Shown: positions 25,465-33,806 of the stretch, piece after piece | Position numbering within the stretch: the first letter of the stretch is position 1 | How the letters are laid out: every line of letters begins with the position of its first letter | Assembly: GCA_003353845.1 (NCBI GenBank) | Contig: PIVT01000016.1 | Coordinates: forward strand, 1-63,754 | Reading direction: 5' to 3' | From: Pseudomonadota bacterium | GTDB taxonomy: Bacteria > Myxococcota_A > UBA9160 > JADFDR01 | DNA: 63,754 nucleotides | Notes under the pieces: generated by a model | The model's input: only the letters and a program-made list of their open reading frames with translations | What the model was told of the DNA's origin: nothing | The model's database searches: none | Translations under genes and position numbers: made by a program

Positions 25465-25899
25465 TTGCATATCATTCTATTTGTCGTCGGCGGCGTAGCA
25501 CTGGGTGTCGCCCTGGGCTTTCTCTTGGCCCATGCCCGGGAGACCACCTTGCTACAGCGAAATCAAAAACTCGAAGAAGAACTCTCCCGCGCCGAGATGG
25601 AGCTCATCGCCTACCGCAGCCAGGTGGGGCAGCACATGTCGGACACCGGTGATCTACTGAAGAATTTGGCCCTGAATCTATGTGACACCTATGAGCACCT
25701 GGCCGAAGGAGCTCAGGTCTTGTGTCCGGACGAAATCAAGAACTTGCGCCGTGGCCACGCTGCGGCCGAGCTGCTGCTTTCCGGCTCACCCATTCAATCC
25801 AACGAACCCCTTGCCGACCCCTTGGAGGTCGACGAAGAAATTGAGACGTCGGAGGCCGGGCCCGATGATGCCAAGCCAGAACTCGACACCACCTCGTAA
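25465..25899 (+). CDS. zapG: ZapG/YhcB-like inner-membrane protein (DUF1043)
   Basis: This 144-residue protein has one N-terminal membrane helix (about 3-22, ending GFLLAHARE), a coiled coil (about 25-60, KLEEELSRAEMELIAYRSQV), and the family segment HMSDTGDLLKNLALNLCDTY with EHLAEGAQVLCPDE. The tail is acidic and disordered. E. coli YhcB/ZapG couples cell division with envelope growth. The start is TTG at 25465, with GAGGAGGG at about 25451-25458; no in-frame ATG precedes the membrane helix. It converges with the pilT-like gene 27 bp away. Confidence 0.75.
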   Translation: MHIILFVVGGVALGVALGFLLAHARETTLLQRNQKLEEELSRAEMELIAYRSQVGQHMSDTGDLLKNLALNLCDTYEHLAEGAQVLCPDEIKNLRRGHAAAELLLSGSPIQSNEPLADPLEVDEEIETSEAGPDDAKPELDTTS

Positions 25900-25926
25900 A
25901 CGAGAACGCTGAGTAGGAAGTAAAAA

Positions 25927-26988
25927 CTAGGAAGGGAGTAAGGGCTCGAAGCGAGCCTTGTCCCCGGCCTTGCGGAAGGCCTCGTCAGCAGTGATACGCC
26001 CCTCTTTAACCAAGCCAAACAAAGCATCGTCCATGGCCTGCATGCCCTCGCCTTTTCCACTCTGAATAAGCGAGGGGATCATGGGGATATTCCCTTCGCG
26101 AATCAGGTTGGGCAACGCACTGGTCGACAGCAAGATCTCATTGACGGCGCAGCGACCCTTGCCGTCCGCTGTAGGTAACAGCAGCTGGGACACCACTGCA
26201 TAGAGCGATTCGGAAAGACTGATCCGCGCCTGGCTCTGCTCATCTGCAGGAAAGGCATCAATCACGCGGTCAATGGTTTTGGGGGCGTTGTTGGTATGCA
26301 AGGTTCCAAATACCAAGACTCCCATTTCCGCAGCCGCCAAGGCCAGTGAGATGGTCTCGTAATCGCGCATTTCACCTACGAGCACCACATCGGCATCCTC
26401 TCGAATGGCAGCCCGCAACGCAGGTGCAAACCCATTGGTGTGATGCCCCACTTCGCGATGCGAAAACACGGACTTCTTGTTCTGGTGTACAAACTCCACC
26501 GGGTCTTCAATGGTGACAATATGGAGTGAGCGTTCCCGATTGATCTTGTCGACGATGGCAGCCAAGGTGGTGGACTTACCCGAACCCGTCGGTCCCGTCA
26601 CCAGCACGAGTCCGTGCTTGAGGTTTGCCAGATTGGCGATGGCCTCAGGCACATTGAGTTTTTCCAAGGAGATAATTTCTTCCGGAATGATACGGAAGAC
26701 CGCGCCTGCCCCATTTTCTTGTACAAAATAATTGGCGCGGAAACGCGCGACGCCTTCCAATCCGTAGGCGAAGTCCGCATCGTTGGTTGTTTGATATTGA
26801 TTCCAGATGCGTTCGCTTGGCAACTCGCTCATCAGCTCACGCAATAAGGTATCTGTGAGTACGGGTTGACCTTCCAGGGCAACGAGTTCTCCGTGAGTAC
26901 GCATACGCGGCTCCAAGCCTGCGGCGAGATGCAGATCGGAACCACCCTTCGTTTTCAGCAAGCTCAACAGCTCATCAAGTTTTGGCAT
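25927..26988 (-). CDS. pilT: PilT-family twitching-motility ATPase
   Basis: This 353-residue hexameric ATPase would power type IV pilus retraction from the cytoplasmic side. It has Walker A GPTGSGKSTT (about 132-141), an Asp box IEDPVEFVH, a Walker B region ADVVLVGEMRD and a His box GTLHTNNAPKTIDR. The C-terminal segment LIREGNIPMIPSLIQSGKGEGMQ has the PilT/PilU retraction-type form. It lies 8 bp downstream of a second PilT-like gene, so the two form an operon like pilT-pilU pairs. No other pilus genes are in this window. Whether it is PilT or PilU proper cannot be settled here. Confidence 0.85.
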   Translation of the reverse strand: MPKLDELLSLLKTKGGSDLHLAAGLEPRMRTHGELVALEGQPVLTDTLLRELMSELPSERIWNQYQTTNDADFAYGLEGVARFRANYFVQENGAGAVFRIIPEEIISLEKLNVPEAIANLANLKHGLVLVTGPTGSGKSTTLAAIVDKINRERSLHIVTIEDPVEFVHQNKKSVFSHREVGHHTNGFAPALRAAIREDADVVLVGEMRDYETISLALAAAEMGVLVFGTLHTNNAPKTIDRVIDAFPADEQSQARISLSESLYAVVSQLLLPTADGKGRCAVNEILLSTSALPNLIREGNIPMIPSLIQSGKGEGMQAMDDALFGLVKEGRITADEAFRKAGDKARFEPLLPS

Positions 26989-26996
26989 ATCAACAC

Positions 26997-28574
26997 CTAT
27001 TTTCCAAATGCTTTGGGGTTCTCGCAGGCCTTCAGGGCTTCCGCTTTAGAAATGGTGCCCGCCTTGACCAGTTTCTCCAGGTATTGGTCCATCAACCACA
27101 TGCCCTGGGACTTACCAGTCTGTAATATCGACCCCAACTGGAAGGTCTTGTTTTCACGCATCAGGTTTCCAACGGGCTTGGTGATCATCAACTTCTCAAG
27201 GGCCGGCACACGTCCCGTGCCATCCGCCTTGTTCACCATGCGTTGCGAAATCACGGCCTTGAGCGCCTCCGACAACATGGTTCTCACTTGCCCTTGCTGA
27301 TCGGGAGGAAAGACACCGATCAAGCGGTTCACGGTTCGAATCGTGCTGTTGGTGTGCAGCGTGCCCAACACAAAGTGGCCCGTCTCGGCCGCCGTCAAGG
27401 CCAGGGAAATCGTCTCGTAGTCGCGCAACTCTCCAATGACGATGACATCCGGGTCCTCGCGCAATGCGGCGCGCAAGGAAGCACCGAAAGTATCGGTGTG
27501 TGAATGGATCTGCCGTTGATTCACCAGGCAGCGCTTGGAGGGGTGTAGATACTCGATGGGATCTTCCACGGTGAGAATATGCTCACTGCGCTCCTCGTTG
27601 ATCAAGTTCACCAGTGCCGCCAGGGTCGAGGATTTTCCACACCCTACAGGCCCGGTAATCAACACCATGCCCTGATGAAAATTCGTGAGAGCCGCCAACT
27701 CGTTTGGCAAGGAGAGTTCTTCGAGGCTTGGCGGGCTCGAGGGAACGACCCTCAATACGACATCGGTACCACGCTGCTGACGATACATATTCACACGGAA
27801 GCGGCTAACGCCCTCCAGCGAATAGGCCAGGTCCAGTTCACCCGCCTCATCAAATATTTGTCGCTGGCGCTCGGACAAAAGCGACATCGCCATTTCGTCG
27901 GCGCGTTGCTTATCCATGGGGCTGTCCCCCACTTCGAGGTACTCAGCATTAATGCGCATACGCAAGACAGCACCGGAGTGGACATGAATATCGGAGGCTT
28001 TCTTCTCTACACCTTGTTTCAAGATTGCCGCGAACTCGGGATCAATGATCCCCGGCACGGTGGAGGCGGTGTTCACTAAAGGTGTGGCTTGATTTGTAGA
28101 ACTCTCTGTCGCAACACTGGCAGCAGGCGTCTGTGTCGGTGCCTGCTGTGGGACCACGGGCGCAGGTTTGGGAGCAGGCTTGGGTTCAACTGACGGAGGA
28201 GGCGTGGGAGCTGCCGATACGGGCGGTGGAGGAGCCGGAGTTTTTTCCGCACGGGTTAATTTCTTTTTTGTCGCGGGGACGGGCTGCTCCACAGTGGGGA
28301 CATCAAGCTTGCCGATCACGACACTCTCTTGTGCGGCTTGGGCTTCCTCAGCTTGTTTTTTTCTGTGACTCTCGAGAACCTGCTTTTGGATATCGACTAA
28401 CTTGGTCACGTCCTTCTCGGTCATCCAACCGTTGGCAACGAAGATCTGGCCCAGCTGAACCTTTGGATTGGCTTTGGCCTGCTCAGCCGTGGCAGCATTG
28501 AGCTGCTCCATGGTGATCAGTTTGTATTTCACCGCCAGGCGGCCAAATAATAAAGCGTTGCTAGAGGTAGTCAT
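26997..28574 (-). CDS. PilT-like ATPase with N-terminal MshEN/GspE_N-like domain and proline-rich linker
   Basis: This 525-residue protein has three parts. Residues about 5-68 resemble the N-terminal domain of type II/IV assembly ATPases (FGRLAVKYKLITMEQL, LGQIFVANGWMTEKDV), which in relatives binds c-di-GMP or partner proteins. Residues about 75-170 form a low-complexity Ala/Pro/Thr linker. The rest is a PilT-like motor with Walker A GPVGCGKSST, VEDPIEYLH, IVIGELRD and GTLHTNSTIRTVNRL. The combination of an extension-ATPase-like front and a retraction-type motor is uncommon. ATG is at 28574. It is upstream of, and probably co-transcribed with, the pilT-like gene. Confidence 0.83.
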   Translation of the reverse strand: MTTSSNALLFGRLAVKYKLITMEQLNAATAEQAKANPKVQLGQIFVANGWMTEKDVTKLVDIQKQVLESHRKKQAEEAQAAQESVVIGKLDVPTVEQPVPATKKKLTRAEKTPAPPPPVSAAPTPPPSVEPKPAPKPAPVVPQQAPTQTPAASVATESSTNQATPLVNTASTVPGIIDPEFAAILKQGVEKKASDIHVHSGAVLRMRINAEYLEVGDSPMDKQRADEMAMSLLSERQRQIFDEAGELDLAYSLEGVSRFRVNMYRQQRGTDVVLRVVPSSPPSLEELSLPNELAALTNFHQGMVLITGPVGCGKSSTLAALVNLINEERSEHILTVEDPIEYLHPSKRCLVNQRQIHSHTDTFGASLRAALREDPDVIVIGELRDYETISLALTAAETGHFVLGTLHTNSTIRTVNRLIGVFPPDQQGQVRTMLSEALKAVISQRMVNKADGTGRVPALEKLMITKPVGNLMRENKTFQLGSILQTGKSQGMWLMDQYLEKLVKAGTISKAEALKACENPKAFGK

Positions 28575-28723
28575 CGATTCTGTATCGGTGATTTTCAGCG
28601 CTTATTTAGCCTTTCTAGATTCCAACAAAACTGGAATTTCAATGGCATTCCCCCTCTCACCGGATTAGTTTTTATCAGCAATCCCGAATTGTTATCGAAC
28701 TACTTGAATTCACGAGGTTCTTG

Positions 28724-29275
28724 ATGCCCCAGGAAAACAACCCGGTAGAAATTCTGGGGGAAGGTCGATTTCTCCGCCTTTTGTCCCGCAACGGTTGGGA
28801 GTGGGTCGAACGCACCCAGTGCTCTGGTGTCGTCGTCATTTTGGCACTTACGCCAGAAAAGAAAGTGCTCCTGGTGGAGCAGTACCGCGCGCCCATGAAC
28901 TCCAATGTCATCGAGTTTCCGGCGGGGCTGGCAGGGGATCTGCCTGCTTATGAGAACGAAGCCATGCGAGATGCGGCCACACGAGAACTACTGGAAGAGA
29001 CGGGGTATCGAGCGGACGAGATGCACTACCACCTGGCAGGCCCGATCTCGGCAGGCATGTCCTCCGAACAAATCCACTTCCTCGAAGCCCGTGGGCTGGA
29101 GAAGGTTGCGGCCGGGGGAGGTGACGAGACCGAGACCATCACGGTGCACGAGATCCCATTGAAAGAAGCCGATGCCTGGCTGAGAACGCGCATGCACGAG
29201 GGGACCCCGGTAGATCCCAAAGTCTTCGCGGGTCTTTATTTCTTGCAACGCTCCCCCGAAAATCGCGAGGGGTAG
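28724..29275 (+). CDS. Nudix hydrolase, ADP-ribose pyrophosphatase-type
   Basis: This 183-residue enzyme has a complete Nudix box: GLAGD at about 66, then REUXEEXGU as RELLEETGY (about 86-94). The EFPAGL segment and VLLVEQYRAP strand are typical of NudF/ADP-ribose pyrophosphatases, which cleave ADP-ribose to AMP and ribose-5-phosphate. The ATG at 28724 (CGAGG about six bases upstream) is preferred over the adjacent TTG at 28721. It is divergent from the pilT-like operon. Confidence 0.83.
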   Translation: MPQENNPVEILGEGRFLRLLSRNGWEWVERTQCSGVVVILALTPEKKVLLVEQYRAPMNSNVIEFPAGLAGDLPAYENEAMRDAATRELLEETGYRADEMHYHLAGPISAGMSSEQIHFLEARGLEKVAAGGGDETETITVHEIPLKEADAWLRTRMHEGTPVDPKVFAGLYFLQRSPENREG

Positions 29276-29370
29276 TCCTTCTCGACCTGACACTTCTCCG
29301 CGTCCAAAGCGGCGTGCTAGTCTTACACCAGGTCGAACGAGACAATCATCCTTCACTCATGAGGTACGAA

Positions 29371-29790
29371 ATGGCAGGCATTTCCTTTTTTCTCATCTGT
29401 GCAGCGATTGGTCTTTTTGCCGGTGTCGTCGCCGGGCTCCTGGGTGTCGGAGGTGGCGTCATCATGGTACCGGCCTTTACTCGCTTCCTAGGCATGGACA
29501 TACGCATGGCCATTGGCACATCCATGGTCATTATTGTGCTCACGGCCTTGGTGGCCGGTGCCAAGCACTATCATTTGGGTCACGTGGATTTCCGTATTGT
29601 CTTTATCGTTGCCGGGCTTTCCATGCTTGGTGGATACGTGGGCGCGTCACTTACCCAGCAGTTTTCGGTTCGCTCGCTGCAGATGATTTTTGCCGTATTC
29701 ATCTTGATCGTGGGCAGTGATATGTTCGTCAAAGCCTGGAATTCCAAGCCTGAACCTCCCCCGCCCTCACTCAACGAAACATCCCCTTAA
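29371..29790 (+). CDS. TauE/SafE-family membrane protein, half-length
   Basis: This 139-residue protein has about four membrane helices and the family motif GLLGVGGGVIMVPAF near residue 25-39, followed by IGTSMVIIVLTALVAGA. TauE/SafE transporters (anion or sulfoacetate/sulfite exporters) are normally 240-270 residues and built from two such halves; only one half is here, so it would have to dimerise or work with another half. The ATG at 29371 is chosen for GAGGT five bases ahead; in-frame ATG 29359 is possible. Its TAA overlaps that of pabB in a shared TTAA. Confidence 0.75.
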   Translation: MAGISFFLICAAIGLFAGVVAGLLGVGGGVIMVPAFTRFLGMDIRMAIGTSMVIIVLTALVAGAKHYHLGHVDFRIVFIVAGLSMLGGYVGASLTQQFSVRSLQMIFAVFILIVGSDMFVKAWNSKPEPPPPSLNETSP

Positions 29791-31316
29791 CCCTCTGGAG
29801 GGAAGGGCACCCCGAGTACTTCAAACCAGGCTTTGGCCTTGTGCAAACTTTCTTGATATTCGTCGGCAGGTACAGAATCAGCCACAATACCCCCACCGAC
29901 GCGAAGGTCGGCGACCCCTTCCTGGAGCAATAAGGTTCGGATCACAACAGCCAGATCCATCCCGCCGCGACAATCCAGGTAACCCAAGCCACCCGAATAA
30001 ATTCCGCGTTCCACAGGTTCTAACGTTTCAAGGGTTCGCATCGCCGCAATCTTGGGTGCGCCCGTCATGGAGCCCGGAGGGAAGCAGGCACGCAGCGCAT
30101 CCAAGGCATCGCACTCCTCGCGCAGCTTACCTCCCACGGTTGTGACCATTTGAAAAACAGTGGCATGCTCTTCCACAGCTTGCAGATTGCTGACATGAAC
30201 GGACCCGATCTCACACACTCGACCCAGGTCATTCCTCACCAGGTCCGCAATCATCAAGTTCTCGGCACGATCTTTGTCCGAGGTCTTCAACGCTTCGCAC
30301 AAGACTCGATCTTCCTGCGCGGTCTTTCCGCGTGGACGTGTCCCCTTAATGGGTCGGCTCTCTATTTCCCCCTGCGCTTGCACAGACAAAAATCGCTCGG
30401 GGGAACTCGACAACACGGTGCCCTCGGGCAAGGACAAGTAACTGGCGAAGGGCGCTGGATTTCGCTCTCGCAACTGTAGGTACAGGGACCAGGGATCTTG
30501 CTCGGTTTCAAACTCAATGCGGTGGGTGAGGCAAGCCTGATACACCTCTCCTTCAGCAATGTCCTGCAAGATCTGCTGCACCTGCTCCGCATACGATTCT
30601 GCACCGACCAGGTGTGTCAGCTGTGCAGGCGCTCGCTCCTCAGCACAGGAAGGGACCCGCGCTTCCAACAGCGGTTTGAAGCGGGCCGCCGTTTCCCGGG
30701 CAAGACTGCGCGCCTTGTTCAGCGCAGCGTCCATGGTCTCTGCAAAACCCAAGGCAGCAATAAAACAACGCTCCTCGTGGTGATCGTAAATAAACTCTAG
30801 ATCGACGAAGAGCAGCGTCAGATCCGCCGTCTTGCCCGCCCCCGCTGGCGGCTGACCGTCTTTGCGCCCTGGACTTTCCTCCCACTCACGTCCCAGTTCG
30901 TACCCGAAGCTACCCACGGCACCGCCCAAAAAGGGGATGGCGGACTCCGTCTCGGCGGGCCGTTCATCGGGGAGATAGGAAAGCCGTGGAAGCAAGCAGC
31001 GCACGGCGGCCAGCGCGTCCATTTCAAAGGAGGAGTCGAAAACGGCTGCCGTCGAGATCTCGTCGCGATCTAACAGGGCGGAAGGGTTTCTCCCCACGTC
31101 GCGGCGGCCTTGGAGATGCAACTGGCCGCCCCGAGCCCGCAGCACCCAATAAGGATCGCAACCGGCAAAGGAATAGCGGCTCAAGGGATGAGCGGGTGCC
31201 GCGCTGTCCAGCCACCAAAAATACTCCTCGCGCTGCAGCGCGCTGGTCAAGCGCAGCAAACTTCCGGGCGATTCGATTTCCAGTAGATAGTGGGCCGTGC
31301 ATGGGGATGCCGGCAT
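29787..31316 (-). CDS. pabB: Aminodeoxychorismate synthase component I (PabB)
   Basis: This 509-residue chorismate-binding enzyme makes 4-amino-4-deoxychorismate for folate, with a glutaminase partner that is not in the window. The key sign is RPIKGTRPRG: PabB has the Lys nucleophile in PIKGT where anthranilate synthase (TrpE) has Ala. Further motifs are FPPGSMTGAPK, YSGGLGYLDCRGGMDL and RVGGGIVADS. The N-terminal part (1-150) is the TrpE/PabB N-domain (RYSFAGCDPYWVL). ATG is at 31316. The gene is alone on its strand and divergent from the DHH phosphoesterase. Confidence 0.88.
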   Translation of the reverse strand: MPASPCTAHYLLEIESPGSLLRLTSALQREEYFWWLDSAAPAHPLSRYSFAGCDPYWVLRARGGQLHLQGRRDVGRNPSALLDRDEISTAAVFDSSFEMDALAAVRCLLPRLSYLPDERPAETESAIPFLGGAVGSFGYELGREWEESPGRKDGQPPAGAGKTADLTLLFVDLEFIYDHHEERCFIAALGFAETMDAALNKARSLARETAARFKPLLEARVPSCAEERAPAQLTHLVGAESYAEQVQQILQDIAEGEVYQACLTHRIEFETEQDPWSLYLQLRERNPAPFASYLSLPEGTVLSSSPERFLSVQAQGEIESRPIKGTRPRGKTAQEDRVLCEALKTSDKDRAENLMIADLVRNDLGRVCEIGSVHVSNLQAVEEHATVFQMVTTVGGKLREECDALDALRACFPPGSMTGAPKIAAMRTLETLEPVERGIYSGGLGYLDCRGGMDLAVVIRTLLLQEGVADLRVGGGIVADSVPADEYQESLHKAKAWFEVLGVPFPPEG

Positions 31317-31396
31317 GGCTAGACCTCACACCTGATTCATGAGTTTATGACTTGCGCCAGCTTCCCGGCCTCAGGAATTCGGCTAGTTTACCCTGC

Positions 31397-32251
31397 GTGA
31401 AAAGATTGTGCTTCTATCATGCAGGGTGCCCCGACGGGCTCGGTGCTGCCTTGGCTGTCAAGCTGGCCTGGGGCGATCAGGTTCGCCTTACAGCCCATGG
31501 CCACGACGATACCGTCAGCCCCGAAGACGCCGAAGACGCTTTGGTGATCTACGTCGATATTGCGCCCACCAACGAAGTGTTGCGCACCATTGCTCCCGTG
31601 GCGGAGCAAATTATTGTGCTCGATCACCACGCCTCTTCTCAACGTCGCTTCGAGTCAGATCCCGAACTCGCAGCCTACATGGAAGAATTGGGCCACGTGA
31701 TTCACTTCGATTTGACGCGTTCCGGTGCAGTGCTGGCCTGGGAATATTTTCACCCCGACGAACCCGTCCCCGAGCTCTACCGCTACGTCCAAGACCAGGA
31801 TCTCTGGAATTGGGAGCTCCCACAATCGCGTGAGGTCAACGCGGCCATCGGTTCCTACCCTCAACAATTAGAGGTCTGGGAAAATTTCCTGGCAAACGGC
31901 ATCTCCCACCTGGCCGAAGAAGGCAGCGCCCTGGTGCGTGCCAACCGTGCTGAAGTGGCCCGTGCCCTCAAGTCGGCCCACGTCGCATTTATTGACGGGG
32001 AGCGCATCGAAGCCGTGAACTGCACCACCCACTCACGCAGTGCCATCGGCCACGAGTTGGCCGCACGGGCCCGTTTCGACAAGCCTTGGGGACTGATCTA
32101 CCGCGTCACCTCCCAGCGGGTTCACTTGTCCATTTACTCCATTGGAGATCTCGACGTCTCGAAGGTGGCTGTGCGCTTCGGTGGAGGCGGGCACCCCAAC
32201 GCCTCGGGCTTCAATGTGAACCTGGAACAATGGCTCAAAGATTTTCTCTAA
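31397..32251 (+). CDS. DHH/DHHA1-family phosphoesterase
   Basis: This protein of about 284 residues has an N-terminal CFYHAGCPDGLGAALA motif (DHH motif I variant with HxGCPDG), central IVLDHHAS (the DHH signature) and C-terminal GGGGHPNASGF (the DHHA1 substrate loop). Relatives hydrolyse short oligonucleotides, cyclic dinucleotide products or related phosphodiesters; the length and N-terminal form fit a nanoRNase-like or oligoribonuclease role, not RecJ. The start is uncertain: GTG 31397 directly precedes the first motif, while TTG 31352 would add 15 unconserved residues. A long palindromic element begins 12 bp after its stop. Confidence 0.78.
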   Translation: MKRLCFYHAGCPDGLGAALAVKLAWGDQVRLTAHGHDDTVSPEDAEDALVIYVDIAPTNEVLRTIAPVAEQIIVLDHHASSQRRFESDPELAAYMEELGHVIHFDLTRSGAVLAWEYFHPDEPVPELYRYVQDQDLWNWELPQSREVNAAIGSYPQQLEVWENFLANGISHLAEEGSALVRANRAEVARALKSAHVAFIDGERIEAVNCTTHSRSAIGHELAARARFDKPWGLIYRVTSQRVHLSIYSIGDLDVSKVAVRFGGGGHPNASGFNVNLEQWLKDFL

Positions 32252-32263
32252 AATGAGGAAGCG

Positions 32264-32446
32264 TTAACCCGGACTATTCATGAAGCCCGTAGCGAGAGCG
32301 TCGAAGGTGCTGGAGATTCGCGGACCTCGGACCGTAGGCCCCCGGAGACGTACTTGCAGTACGTCGAGGAGACCGAAGGGAGAAGGCCGTGAAGATTCGG
32401 GACTTTCGGCGATCGCAGTAGGGCGCTCGTGAATAGTCCGGGTTAA
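32264..32446. repeat. 183-bp long imperfect palindrome with TTAA termini
   Basis: The outer arms TTAACCCGGACTATTCA (32264-32280) and its exact complement (32430-32446) are 17 bp and perfect. The centre has perfect 8-bp arms GACGTACT (32347-32354) and AGTACGTC (32358-32365) around TGC. The two halves between are also complementary with mismatches and small gaps, so the whole element can fold on itself about position 32355. It has no ORF of its own that looks real. It looks like a mobile or dispersed intergenic palindrome (MITE/REP-like), and its right end supplies the bolA stop codon. Confidence 0.85.
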
Positions 32447-32727
32447 GAGCGAGCTTCCCAATCTGCGGGTGTCAACAATTCCAATGACAGGGCGTGGATC
32501 ATCCCTGTCATTTCTTCGCGCAAAATTTTAAAAACCAATCGCTGGGCTGCCACGGAACGCAAGCCTTCAAACTCGGGCGATACAATGGTGGCGCGAAAAT
32601 GCCCGCCGCCCGACTTGGCTCCCTCGTGTCCGGCGTGCAGGTGACTCTCGTCGACGACCTCAATAAACACGGGCTTCAACTCACTGCTCAATTTGTTTTC
32701 GATGTGCTGACGACGATCCACGGGCAT
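32443..32727 (-). CDS. bolA: BolA-family protein
   Basis: This 94-residue BolA/IbaG fold protein has the segment ELKPVFIEVVDESHLHAGHEG with the conserved His region, GGGHFRATIVS, and the helix AAQRLVFKILREEM with MIHALSLELLTP. BolA proteins partner with monothiol glutaredoxins in iron-sulfur handling and regulation. The ATG at 32727 is preferred over a longer reading because GAAGGAG lies a few bases ahead. It follows aguA by 14 bp, ending the agu operon. The stop codon TAA is formed by the terminal TTAA of the adjoining palindrome. Confidence 0.85.
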   Translation of the reverse strand: MPVDRRQHIENKLSSELKPVFIEVVDESHLHAGHEGAKSGGGHFRATIVSPEFEGLRSVAAQRLVFKILREEMTGMIHALSLELLTPADWEARS

Positions 32728-32741
32728 TGACTCCTTCAAGT

Positions 32742-33779
32742 TTAAAAATTCGCTTGGGGCAATTGCTGTGTCAAGCAATGGACGGCCCCCAAGCCAGCGA
32801 CCAAGGCGCGACTGGGAATCCCCACCACGTCTCGCCCTGGAAAACATTCCGTCAGAATGCCCAAGGCGCGTTCGTCGCTGGGAACACCGAACACAGGCAC
32901 CAAGACCACGCCATTGGCGATGTAGAAATTGGCGTAACTGGCGGGGGCTCGAAACCCACGATGCTCCACAGGAGGCGGCATGGGCAAGGCCACCAGCTCA
33001 AAGGATGCACCCGCGAGGCTGCGGGCCTCTTGCAGTCGCTCCCAATTGGCTCGCAACACGGCAGCGTTGGGGTCCGTTTCCTGATCTTCCAACACCGCCA
33101 CGATGGTTGTCGGGTTCACAAAGCGAGCGATGTCATCGATGTGCCCATCGGTATCATCACCCTCAATGCCATGGGCCAGCCAGATCACCTGCTCCGCACC
33201 CAGTTCTTCTCGCAACAGCCGCTCCATGCTTTGGCGCGTCCGTCCCTGACCTCGATTGGAATTCAGCAGACAGGACTCTGTGGTCAAGATGCACCCGGCC
33301 CCATTTCCATCAATGGACCCGGCTTCGAGCACCCAGGGCAAGGAGCGGCTCGGCAAGCCCAAGGCGGCGGCCAGTTGAGCGGGCACGGCGTTGTCCCGCT
33401 CCCAAGGCGGATACTTGCCGCCCCAGGCATTGAACTCGAAATCCAGGAGTTCGAGTTGCTGCCCGCGCGCGACGCCAATGGGTCCGTGGTCGCGCACCCA
33501 GGCATCATCCGTGGGAATCTCGTGAAATTGAAGCTTGGAACCATCGACCCCGTGCCCCGCCAGACTTTCCTTCACGCGCTTGGCCATGGCGGCGTCCAGC
33601 ACGTTGATCTGTACCGGCTCGTGCGCTGCAAGTTGCCGTACTATCTCACTATATTCAGATTCTGCCCGAGGCAGACACCCCGGCCAGGTGTCGGGATTGT
33701 GAGGCCAGGAAAGCAGGGTGCCCGCATGAGGCTCCCATTCGGCCGGCCAACGGGCACTCGTCGCTGGCTTACTCAGCAT
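32742..33779 (-). CDS. aguA: Agmatine deiminase
   Basis: This 345-residue enzyme of the peptidyl-arginine-deiminase fold converts agmatine to N-carbamoylputrescine and ammonia. Visible motifs are WPAEWEPHAGTLLSWPHN at the N-terminus, DDAWVRDHGP, FNAWGGKYPPWERDN, EGDDTDGHIDD and the catalytic Cys335 in GAVHCLTQQ. It lies 27 bp downstream of the carbamoylputrescine amidase gene and upstream of bolA on the same strand, so both enzymes of the agmatine-to-putrescine route are together. No arginine decarboxylase gene is in the window. Confidence 0.9.
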   Translation of the reverse strand: MLSKPATSARWPAEWEPHAGTLLSWPHNPDTWPGCLPRAESEYSEIVRQLAAHEPVQINVLDAAMAKRVKESLAGHGVDGSKLQFHEIPTDDAWVRDHGPIGVARGQQLELLDFEFNAWGGKYPPWERDNAVPAQLAAALGLPSRSLPWVLEAGSIDGNGAGCILTTESCLLNSNRGQGRTRQSMERLLREELGAEQVIWLAHGIEGDDTDGHIDDIARFVNPTTIVAVLEDQETDPNAAVLRANWERLQEARSLAGASFELVALPMPPPVEHRGFRAPASYANFYIANGVVLVPVFGVPSDERALGILTECFPGRDVVGIPSRALVAGLGAVHCLTQQLPQANF

Positions 33780-33806
33780 GGCGTCAGTCGCCTCAAGCCG
33801 GCTGCG

